The notes under the pieces: model-generated
The model's database searches: none
What the model saw: only the letters and a program-made list of their open reading frames with translations
What the model was told of the DNA's origin: nothing
Made by a program: the position numbers and the translations under genes
In this document: positions 17,290-27,847 of the stretch, piece after piece
Numbering within the stretch: the stretch's first letter is position 1
Layout: each line of letters begins with the position of its first letter
NCBI RefSeq assembly: GCF_001942625.1
Contig: NZ_MLCL01000079.1
Location: forward strand, 127,634 to 191,633
Direction of reading: 5' to 3'
Length of the DNA: 64,000 nucleotides
Origin: Mycobacterium syngnathidarum
Lineage (GTDB): Bacteria; Actinomycetota; Actinomycetes; Mycobacteriales; Mycobacteriaceae

Positions 17290-18783
17290 TCAGACTGTCG
17301 ACCCGGCCAGTTCCACCTGCGTTGTTTCGAACCGCAGGCTCGGGTCCGCCACCGGACCGTTACGCAGCGTCTGTGCATCGAGCGTGTAGTTCATGGTCAT
17401 CTGCCACGGCCCGTCGACACCCTGGCGGGGAATCTCGTTGATCGAGCGTTGCACGTAACCGGCGGCGAAATCGAGAAGGGGGCGGGTCGGTCCACCGCTG
17501 AACTCCGGTCGCACTGAGTCAAAGCCGTTGTCGTCCATGTGCTTCAACAGACGGCAGAAGTGCTCGCAGAGCAGACCGACCTTGAGAGTCCACGACGAGT
17601 TGGTGTAGCCGAAGGCGAACGCGAAGTTCGGCACACCCGAGAGCATGATGCCCTTGTAGGCCACGGCCTCGGCGAGGTTCACTTCTTCGCCGTCTACGCT
17701 CAGCGTCATCCCGCCGAACAGCTGGATGTTCAATCCCGTTGCGGTGACGATGATGTCGGCGTCGAGCTCGCGTCCTGACTCCAGCAGGATGCCGGTCTCG
17801 GTGAACGTCGCGATGCGGTCGGTCACCACCGAGGCGCTGCCATCGCTGAGCGCGGCGAACAAATCCCCGTCGGGCACCGCGCACAGCCGCTGATCCCACG
17901 GGTTGTAGAGGGGGCTGAAATGCTCGTCCACGGGATACCCGTCGGGAAGCTTGGCGGCGTTGATCCAGCGGATCACGGCCCGGGCGGTCTTCGGGTACCT
18001 CTGGCAGAAGGTGTAGACGCCACGTTGTTTGAGGATGTTCTTGCGCCGGGTCAGCGCGTACCCGCGCTCGTCGCCGAGCAGTCGCTTGGCAGTGTTGGCG
18101 AAGGAGTCCTTGGCCGGCACCGGCATCACATAGGACGGTGAGCGCTGCAGCATGGTGACGTGGGCAGCCGTGCCCGCCATGGACGGCACCAGCGTGACGG
18201 CAGTGGCACCGCTGCCGATCACCACGACCTTCTTCCCCGTGTAGTCGAGATCTTCGGGCCAGTGCTGGGGATGCACGACACGCCCGGTGAACCGGTCGGC
18301 CCCCTCGAATTGCGGGGCGTAACCCTGGTCGTAGCGGTAGTACCCGCCGCCGCAGAACAGCCAGTTCGCCGATATCTGCACGAGTTCGGGATCTGATCCG
18401 CCACCGTCGGTCCGCTCGATGTCCACGGTCCAGGCGGCCCGGGCCGAATCCCAGGCCGCCGCCCGCACCTTGTGGTGCAGCCGGATGTGGCGGTCGATGC
18501 CGTTTTCCGCCACCGTCTCCCGCAGATAGGCCAGGATCTTGTCGGAGGTGGCGATGGCGTGCTCGTCGCGCCACGGCTTGAACTCGTAGCCGAAGGTGTG
18601 CAGGTCCGAGTCCGACCGAATTCCTGGGTAGCGGAACAGATCCCAGGTGCCGCCGGTGGCGCCGCGGGCTTCCAGGATCGCGTAACTGCGCCCCGGATGT
18701 TCGCGCTGAAGGTAGTAGGCAGCACCGATGCCGGAGATGCCGGCGCCGATGATGAGTACGTCGACGTGTTCGGTGTGGTTCAT
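17290..18783 (-). CDS. Flavin-containing Baeyer-Villiger monooxygenase (EthA/MymA-like)
   Basis: A 497-aa FAD/NADPH monooxygenase. The FAD-binding GAGISGIG is at residues 13-20, the BVMO fingerprint FTGRVVHPQHWP at ~165-176 and the NADPH-binding GSGATA at ~190-195. GGTWDLFRYPGIRSDSD and YTNSSWTLK are shared with EthA (ethionamide activator) and MymA of M. tuberculosis. It would oxidise ketones or thiocarbonyl compounds. Divergent 100 bp away is a PucR-type regulator with a palindrome between them, a regulatory layout like ethA-ethR but with a different regulator family. Close homologues can activate ethionamide; whether this one does is untested. Confidence 0.88.
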   Translation of the reverse strand: MNHTEHVDVLIIGAGISGIGAAYYLQREHPGRSYAILEARGATGGTWDLFRYPGIRSDSDLHTFGYEFKPWRDEHAIATSDKILAYLRETVAENGIDRHIRLHHKVRAAAWDSARAAWTVDIERTDGGGSDPELVQISANWLFCGGGYYRYDQGYAPQFEGADRFTGRVVHPQHWPEDLDYTGKKVVVIGSGATAVTLVPSMAGTAAHVTMLQRSPSYVMPVPAKDSFANTAKRLLGDERGYALTRRKNILKQRGVYTFCQRYPKTARAVIRWINAAKLPDGYPVDEHFSPLYNPWDQRLCAVPDGDLFAALSDGSASVVTDRIATFTETGILLESGRELDADIIVTATGLNIQLFGGMTLSVDGEEVNLAEAVAYKGIMLSGVPNFAFAFGYTNSSWTLKVGLLCEHFCRLLKHMDDNGFDSVRPEFSGGPTRPLLDFAAGYVQRSINEIPRQGVDGPWQMTMNYTLDAQTLRNGPVADPSLRFETTQVELAGSTV

Positions 18784-18848
18784 GTCTCAATGGTTGCGGC
18801 CAGCCGACCGTAACCCAAGGTAAAAAGTGCCAAATTTCACCCGACTGG

Positions 18849-18865
18849 TGGTGCACTTTGCACCA
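18849..18865. promoter_or_regulatory. Putative operator palindrome between monooxygenase and PucR regulator
   Basis: TGGTGCA (18849-18855), ctt spacer, TGCACCA (18859-18865): a perfect 7-bp-arm palindrome in the 100-bp divergent intergenic region, 18 bp before the regulator ATG. A second, weaker GTG...CAC pair lies just upstream at ~18826-18839. Probable binding site of the regulator (inference). Confidence 0.5.
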
Positions 18866-18883
18866 TCAATCTACCCTGGGGTG

Positions 18884-20113
18884 ATGGTGTGGCAGCCACC
18901 GTCTCCGCGGGTGCAGGACCTGATCCGGCAATGCGCACAAATCGTCCTCAACCCACGCGAGGACTGGCTCGAGGAGTTCGACACCGCCGTCCTGGCCGCC
19001 AGCCCGGCGATCGCCTCCGACCCCGAGCTCGCCGCCGCCGTCGTCCGCAGCAACCACGCGAACCTGTTTTTCTGGGGCACGGCAAATGTGCGCGATCCGG
19101 GCGCCCCGGTGCCGCCGAACACCGGGCCGGAGCCGCTGAGCATCGCACGGGAGCTGGTGCGCCGCGGCGTCAACGCATTTCCCCTCGATGCGTACCGCGT
19201 CGGTGAGGGGGTGGCCTGGCGTCGGCTCATGGAGATCGCCTTCGAGCTGACGTCCGACCCCGCCGAACTGCGCGAGATGCTCGACGTCTGCTCGCGGTCC
19301 ATCAGCGCGTTCGTCGACGCGACGCTGGCCGGAATCGCCGCCCAGATCGAGCTCGAACGCGAGGATCTCACCCGCGGCACCCACGCCGAGCGACGCGAGA
19401 CCGTCGCACTTCTGCTCGAAGGTGCCCCGATCCCCAGGCAGCGAGCCGAAGCACGCCTGGGCCACGCGCTGACCGGAACCCACACCGCCGCGGTGATCTG
19501 GAGCGAGGACCCCGCGGGCGACATGTCCGGGCTGGACCGCGCCGCCGAGGCATTCGGTCAGGACTGCGGCGATCCGCGGCCGCTGAGCGTGCTGGCGAGC
19601 ACCGCCACCCGATGGGTGTGGGCGGCAGGTAGCGCCGAGGTCGAGCGCGGGTTCCAGGCGCTGACCCACGCCGCCGCAGAGCTGGACGGCGTCCGGATCG
19701 CCGTCGGACCGGTCGCCGACGGCCTGGATGGCTTCCGGCGCAGCCATTTCGACGCGATCACCACCCAGCAGATGATGGCCCGGCTGCACTCCACACAGCA
19801 AATCGCCCAGTTCGGCGAGGTCGAACTCGTCGCCCTGCTCACCTCCGAACCCGATCGCGCCGCCGAGTTCGTCAGCCACAACCTCGCTGCGCTGGAGACC
19901 GCTGACGCCGAATTACGGGAAACGGTGCGGGTATTCGTCAACGAACAGTGCAACGCTTCCCGGGCCGCGGCGAGGCTGTACCTGCATCGCAACACGCTGC
20001 TGCGCCGGCTGGTCCGCGCCGACGAGCTCCTGCCCCGCCCCCTGGCCGAGAACAGTGTCGCGGTCGCCGTCGCATTGGACGTGCTGCGCTGGCGCGGCAC
20101 GGCGGCCGGGTGA
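18884..20113 (+). CDS. PucR/CdaR-type transcriptional regulator
   Basis: A 409-aa regulator. The C-terminal ~70 residues hold the PucR helix-turn-helix: VRVFVNEQCNASRAAARLYLHRNTLLRRL. The middle part (about residues 160-300) is the GGDEF-like CdaR domain, and the N-terminal ~150 residues (LAAAVVRSNHANLFFWG) match the RsbRD-type N-domain of mycobacterial PucR proteins. I take ATG 18884; the open frame begins 57 bp earlier but that would cover the palindromic promoter region. It is divergent from the EthA-like monooxygenase, its likely target. Confidence 0.85.
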   Translation: MVWQPPSPRVQDLIRQCAQIVLNPREDWLEEFDTAVLAASPAIASDPELAAAVVRSNHANLFFWGTANVRDPGAPVPPNTGPEPLSIARELVRRGVNAFPLDAYRVGEGVAWRRLMEIAFELTSDPAELREMLDVCSRSISAFVDATLAGIAAQIELEREDLTRGTHAERRETVALLLEGAPIPRQRAEARLGHALTGTHTAAVIWSEDPAGDMSGLDRAAEAFGQDCGDPRPLSVLASTATRWVWAAGSAEVERGFQALTHAAAELDGVRIAVGPVADGLDGFRRSHFDAITTQQMMARLHSTQQIAQFGEVELVALLTSEPDRAAEFVSHNLAALETADAELRETVRVFVNEQCNASRAAARLYLHRNTLLRRLVRADELLPRPLAENSVAVAVALDVLRWRGTAAG

Positions 20114-20120
20114 ATCCCGG

Positions 20121-20486
20121 TCAGTCGAACGCGGTGTCCAGATAGCGCAGCGCGTCGCTCTTGCCGATCCCCAACGCGCGGGCAGCTTCGGCGAACGAGT
20201 GCGCCGCCGCGGCCATCGCGGCATCGGCCGGGTCCGCCCGCGCCACGAATGTCCCGTACCGCCCGCGAGTCTCCAAGACCCCCGCCGACTCCAGCTCACG
20301 ATATGCCCTGGCCACGGTGTTGACCGCCAACCCGACCTGCCCCGCCAGTTCGCGCACCGTCGGTAGCCGAGTACCCGGAGCCAACCGTCCCTGCCGTATT
20401 CCGTCGATAATCTGGATTCTGAGCTGATCGAACAGCGGCTTGTCCGCGCTCGAGTCGACCAGCACCCAATCCCCCAACTCACCCAC
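20121..20486 (-). CDS. GntR-family regulator (YtrA type, Rv1152-like)
   Basis: A 121-aa short GntR protein: [20 protein letters not shown] then [32 protein letters not shown] forms the winged helix (residues ~12-75), with a small C-terminal helical tail instead of an effector domain, as in the YtrA subfamily. GTG 20484-20486 gives 121 aa, the length of M. tuberculosis Rv1152. A longer start at 20528 would overlap the divergent sirtuin. The 36 bp between the two genes must carry both start regions. Confidence 0.85.
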   Translation of the reverse strand: MGELGDWVLVDSSADKPLFDQLRIQIIDGIRQGRLAPGTRLPTVRELAGQVGLAVNTVARAYRELESAGVLETRGRYGTFVARADPADAAMAAAAHSFAEAARALGIGKSDALRYLDTAFD

Positions 20487-20522
20487 ATGCCCAGTATCAC
20501 CCAAACCGACTACGTTGGTGAT

Positions 20523-21248
20523 GTGCAAGTGACTGTCCTGTCCGGTGCCGGAATCTCAGCCGAAAGTGGTGTGCCGACGTTCCGCGACGTCGAGACGGGC
20601 CTGTGGGCACAAGTGGACCCGTATGAAATCTCCAGCGTCGAAGGCTGGCAGCAACATCCCGAAAAGGTCTGGGCCTGGTATCTGTGGCGCCACTACATGA
20701 TGGCCCACGTGCAGCCCAACGACGGGCATCGGGCCGTGGCTGCCTGGCAGGACTTCGCCGACGTACACGTCATCACCCAGAACGTCGATAACCTGCACGA
20801 GCGCGCCGGCAGCACCAACGTCTACCACCTGCACGGCAACTTGTTCGAGTTCCGTTGCGACGCTTGCGGTTCGAGGTTCGAGGGCGATCTTCCCCCGATG
20901 CCCGAACCGGTCGAGACGATCGAACCCCCGGTATGCCCGTGCAGTGGCCTGATCCGGCCCAGTGTCGTCTGGTTCGGTGAGCCGTTGCCCGACGACGCCT
21001 GGCAACGATCGGTACAGGCGGTCGGTGCTGCCGACGTGGTGATCGTGGTAGGCACCAGCTCGGTCGTGTATCCCGCGGCAGGGCTGGCCGAAGCCGCCGT
21101 CGCCGCGGGCACCGTGGTGGTCGAGGTCAACCCCGAGCGCACGCCGCTGTCCGACAGCGCGACCATCTCCCTGCGCGAGACCGCGGCCGCGTCCCTTCCG
21201 GACCTGCTGCAGCGGTTACCCACACTGCTGGGTACTAGGCAGGCCTGA
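20523..21248 (+). CDS. cobB: SIR2-family NAD-dependent protein deacylase (CobB/SIRT5-like, Rv1151c-like)
   Basis: A 241-aa sirtuin that removes acyl groups from protein lysines using NAD. Motifs: [15 protein letters not shown] (residues ~9-22), [12 protein letters not shown], catalytic His104 in LHGN, zinc ligands Cys112, Cys115, Cys138 and Cys140. Y53-L-W-R56 is the YxxR pair of class III sirtuins that favour succinyl/malonyl lysine. GTG 20523 places the NAD motif at the usual distance; an ATG at 20487 adds 12 residues but would abut the GntR start. The 3' end overlaps the convergent methyltransferase by 14 bp. Confidence 0.92.
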   Translation: MQVTVLSGAGISAESGVPTFRDVETGLWAQVDPYEISSVEGWQQHPEKVWAWYLWRHYMMAHVQPNDGHRAVAAWQDFADVHVITQNVDNLHERAGSTNVYHLHGNLFEFRCDACGSRFEGDLPPMPEPVETIEPPVCPCSGLIRPSVVWFGEPLPDDAWQRSVQAVGAADVVIVVGTSSVVYPAAGLAEAAVAAGTVVVEVNPERTPLSDSATISLRETAAASLPDLLQRLPTLLGTRQA

Positions 21249-21894
21249 CCGCACGGCCGATGGCGAACTCCGTCACCGGCAACGGCACCCAGGCCGGCAT
21301 CGCGAACTCGCGGTGAGCGACAGCAACCTGGAAGCCGCTGCCGGCGATCGTCTGCTCGGTATGCCGATGGGTGTGGCAATTTCCGAACAACCGCGGCCAC
21401 ACCGTGGCGTCCGCCACGCGCTGCATCCCACCCCGCCAGCCGCTGCCGGCCACGTGCTCGAGGTACCGCAGTTCGCCTCCCGGCCGGAGCAGCGAAAACA
21501 ATTGCTGCAGAACAGTATCCGGCTGTTCGATGGAGCACAGCACCAACGAACAGACTACCGCGTCGAACGGTTCGGCGCTGTTGAACTTCTCGGCAGTGTC
21601 ACTGGTCACCGTCACCGGAACCGCGGCCTTGGCCGCCGCGGCGCGGGCCACCTCGGCAAGGTGACGTTCGGGTTCGATGGCGACCACCTCGGTCACCGTC
21701 GAGGGATAGAAGGCGAAGTTGGTCCCGGTGCCCGCCCCGATCTCCAGGACCCGGCCGCTGAGCCCGGAGAGGTTCTCACTGCGCAGCCGCCGCAGAGCCT
21801 TCGGCTCCGAGCTCGACAATGTCTTCCACACGCGGGCGAAGAACGGGTTGTCCACCCGGGCGAAGTCCGGAATGTCTGAGGTCTTGTCACTCAC
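21235..21894 (-). CDS. Class I SAM methyltransferase (Rv1147-like)
   Basis: A 219-aa methyltransferase with motif [17 protein letters not shown], motif [33 protein letters not shown] and [14 protein letters not shown]. This is the UbiE/Methyltransf_11 layout. GTG 21894 overlaps the TetR stop by GTGA, so it is translated with the regulator and MmpL gene. Rv1147 of M. tuberculosis is a similar methyltransferase next to mmpL13. A lipid or polyketide substrate is plausible because of the MmpL link (inference). Confidence 0.85.
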   Translation of the reverse strand: MSDKTSDIPDFARVDNPFFARVWKTLSSSEPKALRRLRSENLSGLSGRVLEIGAGTGTNFAFYPSTVTEVVAIEPERHLAEVARAAAAKAAVPVTVTSDTAEKFNSAEPFDAVVCSLVLCSIEQPDTVLQQLFSLLRPGGELRYLEHVAGSGWRGGMQRVADATVWPRLFGNCHTHRHTEQTIAGSGFQVAVAHREFAMPAWVPLPVTEFAIGRAVRPA

Positions 21895-22595
21895 GGTTCT
21901 CCTCCATCGGCGTACTCGCTGGCGAATCCCTTCAACCGGGCGATCGTCTCGTCGGGCTCGAGGTCGGTTCCGATGATCCCCGAGACGATCTGGCCGGTGC
22001 ACACCGCCCGCAGCACACGGTCGGTGAACTCCTCGACATCTCCCCACGGCAGGTACGGCTTCGAGATCAGAATGGCGGCCACGCCGTGCGCGGCGGTCCA
22101 CAATTCCAGGGCCAGTGTGGTGGCGTCGCCGGGCGGGTACACGCCCTCGGCGATCAGCGTTTCGATCGCGGCTCGCATGTGCTGAAACGCCGAGCTGTTG
22201 AGGGCGACGTCGACGTCGCTGCCGGGCCTGCCCTCCCCCATCGTCGCCAGCCGGTACAACTCCGGCGTGCGCCTGGCGAAGTTCACATACGCGTGCCCCT
22301 GGGCCCGCAGCACCTCGATGGTCGAGGAATGGTCGGCCGCCGCCCACTGCATCTCCTCGTCCAGCTTCTCGAAATAGCGCGAGCACACCGCGTCCAGCAG
22401 CGCGTCCTTGTCGGCGAAATGCAGGTAGATCGACGGTGGGGTGACCCCGACCCGCTGTGCCACCGACCGAATCGACACCGCCTTGGCATGACCGGTGTCC
22501 AACAGCAATTCGGTTGTGGCATCGAGGATCTGATCACGAAGCAGCTCACCGGAACCGCGCGGCGCTCGGCGTCGTTTCCCAGGCTGGATCATCAC
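21891..22595 (-). CDS. TetR-family transcriptional regulator
   Basis: A 234-aa regulator. Residues ~18-64 hold the TetR helix-turn-helix (LRDQILDATTELLLDTGHAKAVSIRSVAQRVGVTPPSIYLHFADKDAL, split here over two helices), followed by a TetR_C_13-like ligand domain (ALELWTAAHGVAAILIS). It starts with GTG 22595, one base after the mmpL stop, and its stop overlaps the methyltransferase start. As the second gene of its own operon it likely autoregulates from the promoter upstream of mmpL. Confidence 0.85.
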   Translation of the reverse strand: MMIQPGKRRRAPRGSGELLRDQILDATTELLLDTGHAKAVSIRSVAQRVGVTPPSIYLHFADKDALLDAVCSRYFEKLDEEMQWAAADHSSTIEVLRAQGHAYVNFARRTPELYRLATMGEGRPGSDVDVALNSSAFQHMRAAIETLIAEGVYPPGDATTLALELWTAAHGVAAILISKPYLPWGDVEEFTDRVLRAVCTGQIVSGIIGTDLEPDETIARLKGFASEYADGGEP

Positions 22596-22596
22596 G

Positions 22597-24939
22597 CTAA
22601 CCGTCCGTCACTGCGGCGCCGGCCCGTTCTCGCTCGTCACCCGGGGGAGTGTCGCCCGGCCCGCCCTCGGCGGGACCGGACTCACTGATCCCGATGCGCT
22701 TGTGCAGGCGGGCCAACGGTGCCGGCGCCCACCAGTTCCACTGCCCCATCAGGTGCATGAACGCCGGCACCAACAACATGCGCACCAACGTGGCATCTAC
22801 CAGCACGGCAATGGTCAGACCGAGGCCGAACATCCGCATGAAGGCCACCTGCGCCGCGATCAGTGCCGCGAACGATATCGACATCAGCAGCGCGGCGGCC
22901 GTCACCACCCGCCCGGTGCGGGCCAGTCCGAGCGCGACACTCTCGTCGTTGCGGACGCGAGGAGCAAGATGGCCGGAGCGTTCCCGCGGGGACATCTCGG
23001 TGCCGTCGGCACGTGTCAGCCCGGGCGACAACCAGTACTCGCGGATCCGCGAAACCAGGAACACCTCGTAGTCCATCGACAACCCGAAGGCGATGCAGAA
23101 CAGCAGCACCGGCAGATTTGCCACCAGCGTGCCCGTCGACGTGGTGCCGAGCGCGCCCAGGTGCCCGTCCTGGAAGATCCACACCAGCGCGCCGAACGCC
23201 GCCGACAGCGACAACACGTTGAGCACCAACGCCTTCAACGGCAGTATCACGCTGCCGGTGAGCAGGAAAAGCAGCACGAAGGTGATGGCGGCGATGATGC
23301 CGAGCACCATCGGCAGGCGGGAGGTGATGGCCTGCGAGCTGTCCCGGTTGACCTGAGCGATGCCGGTGAACTTCACCTCGGCGGGGGCGGGCACCGCGTG
23401 CAGCGCGTCGAGTTGCGCCTCGGAATCGTCGCTGAACAACGGCACGTTGCTGCCGATCGTCAAAAACGCACTGCCGTCGGCTATTCCGGTTCCCGACGTC
23501 GGAGGGCCAACCCGGCGACCGTCGACGAACGTGCCGCCGGGCGCGGACACCGAGGCTCCGTCGGCGGCCCGCGACAGCTCGCCCGCGTAGCGGTCGATTT
23601 CCGCGGGTGGCAGGCCGGTCACGTCCGGAAGCACCACGGTGACGGCGGTCGAGGAGTCGACGGCGAAATCGTTACGGAGCTCATCGCCGACCTGACGGGC
23701 CGACGCCGAGGAGGGCAGCACGCGGTCGTCGGGGAAGCCCCATTTGATGCCGAGGAAGGGCGCGCCCAGCATGAGCAACAGCGCGATCACCGCGAGGCCG
23801 ACCGGCAACGCACGGCGCATCACCCGCTTGGTCATGCGGTACCAGAAAGTCTGCTCGACGGGCTTGGCCACGGGCTCGGGCCGGCCCAGGATGCGGCGGA
23901 AGAACCGGCGCACGTCATAGGCGTCCAGGCGGTCACCGAGCAGCACGATCGCCGCCGGGGCCACCACGATGGCCGCGAACGCCGCCAGCCCCACCACCGC
24001 GATGCCCGCGTAGGCGAACGACTTGAGGAAGTACATCGGGAACAGCACCATCGCCACCATCGACAGCGCCACCGTCATCGCCGAGAACAGCACGGTGCGC
24101 CCGGCGGTGATCATCGTGCGCACCAGGGCCCGGTCCGGCTCGACGCCGTCGGCCAGCTCGTCGCGGTACCGGCTGACGATCAACAGGGTGTAATCGATCG
24201 CCAGGGCCAGTCCCATGGCGACGGTGAGATTGAGCGCGAAGATCGAGACGTCGGTGACCATCGTGAACCCGCGTAGCACCGCCAGGGACCCCAGGATCGC
24301 GAAGCCGCCGACCGCGAGCGGCAATGCGGCGGCGAGCAGTCCGCCGAAGACCCACACCAGCACGACGAAGCTCAGCGGAATCGCGATGGACTCCATCATC
24401 AAGAGGTCTTTTTCGCTCTGCCCGTTGATCTGGACGTAGATCATCGCCTCGCCGCCGGCCCGCACGGTTACGCCGTCGCGGTCGTGCACCAGACGGTCGG
24501 TCAGTTCCTTGGCGTGCTTCTGCGCGCCACTCTCCCCGCCGTTGATCCCAGCCAGGATGAGCCCGGTCTTGCCGTCCTTGCTGACCAGGGTGGCTGCCGC
24601 GGGTGCCGGCACGGTCCAGGTCGAGCTCACCTCGGTCACGTACGGCGACACCTTGAGCTGGCCTGCGATGTCGGTGCCCGCAGCCCGGGCCGCGGGACTG
24701 TCAGCCCCGGCCCTCTCATCGGTGACGCTGATGACCAACTGCATGTCGCCGCGGGCGAACTTGTCCGAGAGCAGCTGAGTGGCCTGCGCGGATTCCGACG
24801 TCGGGTCTTGGAAGCCACCCGCCGACAGGCTCTTGGCCACCGGAATGCCGAAGATGGCCGCGGCCACCATGACCAGCGCGGCCACCGCCAAGACGCGTCG
24901 TGGCGCAGCGAGGGCCAGATGGGCGATTCGATGCAGCAA
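22597..24939 (-). CDS. mmpL13: MmpL-family RND transporter (MmpL13-like), intact
   Basis: A 780-aa RND/MMPL lipid exporter with 12 membrane helices in two halves. Visible: N-terminal helix RRVLAVAALVMVAAAIFGIPV, the GGFQDPTSES motif after it, LAIDYTLLIVSRYRDEL in the first membrane bundle and FGLSMDYEVFLVSRIREYW in the second. It starts with TTG at 24937-24939 with GAAGGA 6 nt upstream. In M. tuberculosis the corresponding locus is annotated as two genes, mmpL13a and mmpL13b (Rv1145/Rv1146); here the frame is continuous. It heads the mmpL-tetR-methyltransferase operon. The exported lipid is unknown. Confidence 0.87.
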   Translation of the reverse strand: MLHRIAHLALAAPRRVLAVAALVMVAAAIFGIPVAKSLSAGGFQDPTSESAQATQLLSDKFARGDMQLVISVTDERAGADSPAARAAGTDIAGQLKVSPYVTEVSSTWTVPAPAAATLVSKDGKTGLILAGINGGESGAQKHAKELTDRLVHDRDGVTVRAGGEAMIYVQINGQSEKDLLMMESIAIPLSFVVLVWVFGGLLAAALPLAVGGFAILGSLAVLRGFTMVTDVSIFALNLTVAMGLALAIDYTLLIVSRYRDELADGVEPDRALVRTMITAGRTVLFSAMTVALSMVAMVLFPMYFLKSFAYAGIAVVGLAAFAAIVVAPAAIVLLGDRLDAYDVRRFFRRILGRPEPVAKPVEQTFWYRMTKRVMRRALPVGLAVIALLLMLGAPFLGIKWGFPDDRVLPSSASARQVGDELRNDFAVDSSTAVTVVLPDVTGLPPAEIDRYAGELSRAADGASVSAPGGTFVDGRRVGPPTSGTGIADGSAFLTIGSNVPLFSDDSEAQLDALHAVPAPAEVKFTGIAQVNRDSSQAITSRLPMVLGIIAAITFVLLFLLTGSVILPLKALVLNVLSLSAAFGALVWIFQDGHLGALGTTSTGTLVANLPVLLFCIAFGLSMDYEVFLVSRIREYWLSPGLTRADGTEMSPRERSGHLAPRVRNDESVALGLARTGRVVTAAALLMSISFAALIAAQVAFMRMFGLGLTIAVLVDATLVRMLLVPAFMHLMGQWNWWAPAPLARLHKRIGISESGPAEGGPGDTPPGDERERAGAAVTDG

Positions 24940-24967
24940 TGCGCGTCCTTCCCCGATGGATATCGTC

Positions 24968-24978
24968 GTTAAGTTAAC
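24968..24978. promoter_or_regulatory. Putative TetR operator upstream of mmpL13
   Basis: GTTAA-G-TTAAC, a perfect 11-bp palindrome at 24968-24978, 29 bp upstream of the TTG start of the mmpL operon, inside a locally AT-rich stretch. Candidate autoregulatory site of the TetR protein encoded in the same operon (inference). Confidence 0.45.
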
Positions 24979-25093
24979 AACGGTAAGTTTCCGGCGTCAA
25001 TGTGGCCTGCTCTACATACGGCGATCGGCACCCCAAGGTTCATCAGCGGCCGACAGGCGATGAATTTCGGCTCGATCGTGCGTCTAATAAGGC

Positions 25094-25633
25094 ATGACAA
25101 ACACCATCGATGCCGGCACCGCGACGACCAGCCGCCTGACCGACACCGGACTTCTCATCCTGCGCATCGCTACCGGCGCAACCATGTTGCAAGCGGGTCT
25201 GATCAAGGCTTTCGACTTCGATGCCGCCGTGGGATTCATGGAATCCAGCGGCTGGCGGCTACCCGCGTTCGGCGCGTTCATGGTGACCGCGGCCGAAACC
25301 CTCGGCGGGATAGGGCTGCTGTTGGGCGTTCTCACGCCACTGGCCGCATGCGCGGTGATCGGCGCGATGGTCGACGCCTGGGCGGTGAACGTGTCGGCCG
25401 ACGCCTTCTGGTCCCAGCCGTTCAACGTGCCGTTCCTGGCCGCATTCGCCGCCGCGGCGTTGTTGTTCACCGGCGCCGGCGCGTTCTCCGTCGATGAGCG
25501 GGTTTTCGGCCGCTCCCGCGTCTCGGCCAGGGGCGCGGTCGGATTGGTGGTGCTCGGATTCGCCGTCGCCGTGGTGACCTGGATCGCGCTCAACGGGTCC
25601 AACCCCATCCACGTCACAAAACCCGTCGCCTGA
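25094..25633 (+). CDS. DoxX-family membrane protein
   Basis: A 179-aa four-helix membrane protein: GLLILRIATGATMLQAGLIKAF, then FMVTAAETLGGIGLLLGVLTPLAACAVIGAMVDAW, FLAAFAAAALLFTGAGAFSVDE and a final helix GLVVLGFAVAVVTWIAL. This is the DoxX/DoxD pattern. Mycobacterial DoxX has been linked to thiol-redox homeostasis. It is divergent from mmpL13 with a 154-bp intergenic region. A second DoxX gene lies at 39938-40462. Confidence 0.82.
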   Translation: MTNTIDAGTATTSRLTDTGLLILRIATGATMLQAGLIKAFDFDAAVGFMESSGWRLPAFGAFMVTAAETLGGIGLLLGVLTPLAACAVIGAMVDAWAVNVSADAFWSQPFNVPFLAAFAAAALLFTGAGAFSVDERVFGRSRVSARGAVGLVVLGFAVAVVTWIALNGSNPIHVTKPVA

Positions 25634-25751
25634 ACCCCGTCCTGTTGGCGCCGGTAGCCGCCGCCGATTTCCAGCTTTGGGCTACTCGCCAGAAACCTAC
25701 CCAAAAGTAGGATTGCCACCATTTTCCGAACCGTGACTCAAAGATTCCTTA

Positions 25752-25907
25752 ATGGTGACCCATACGCTCAGTGTCATGTGGATCGACGACACCAGTGCCG
25801 ATGTCATCAAGGTTGACTTCGAGGCCCTCTACCACGGCGATGTCCTCGTCGAGGGTGAAACCTCCGAGCAGTTTGACGACTTCCAAGAACTGCCTACCGC
25901 AGTATGA
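25752..25907 (+). CDS. Hypothetical acidic small protein, 51 aa
   Basis: A 51-residue protein from ATG 25752 to TGA 25905-25907. It starts MVTHTLSVMWIDDTSADVIK and has 14 Asp/Glu residues against one Lys and no Arg. A perfect GC hairpin with a T-tail begins 2 bp after the stop, which supports transcription in this direction. An opposing 63-aa frame on the minus strand (25749-25940) reads across the hairpin and looks like its shadow. No family recognised. Confidence 0.55.
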   Translation: MVTHTLSVMWIDDTSADVIKVDFEALYHGDVLVEGETSEQFDDFQELPTAV

Positions 25908-25909
25908 GA

Positions 25910-25935
25910 AAACGCGCGCCTCGCGGCGCGCGTTT
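25910..25935 (+). terminator. Rho-independent terminator
   Basis: An 11-bp perfect stem, AAACGCGCGCC (25910-25920) against 25925-25935, with a TCGC tetraloop and TTT end. It separates the 51-aa ORF from the convergent nitronate monooxygenase gene and can act on both strands. Confidence 0.8.
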
Positions 25936-25984
25936 CCCATCTTGAGTTTGCCGTAGCCAGCCCTTCGGGGCCACAGTCCTCGCT

Positions 25985-27770
<1,786 letters not shown>

Positions 27771-27847
27771 GTACCGCATTCCTTTCCGGCCGGCTTCAAC
27801 GCCGACCCCTTCGGTCGAACCAAACAGTGGTTGAACTAAACGGTGAA

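Noticed and set aside
22702..24276. 524-codon plus-strand ORF opposite mmpL13
   Set aside because: Composition is Arg/His/Gln-rich as expected for the antisense of a GC-rich membrane gene; the minus frame has all MmpL motifs.
25749..25940. 63-codon minus-strand ORF
   Set aside because: It reads through the terminator stem and is opposite the 51-aa ORF that has better placement and composition.
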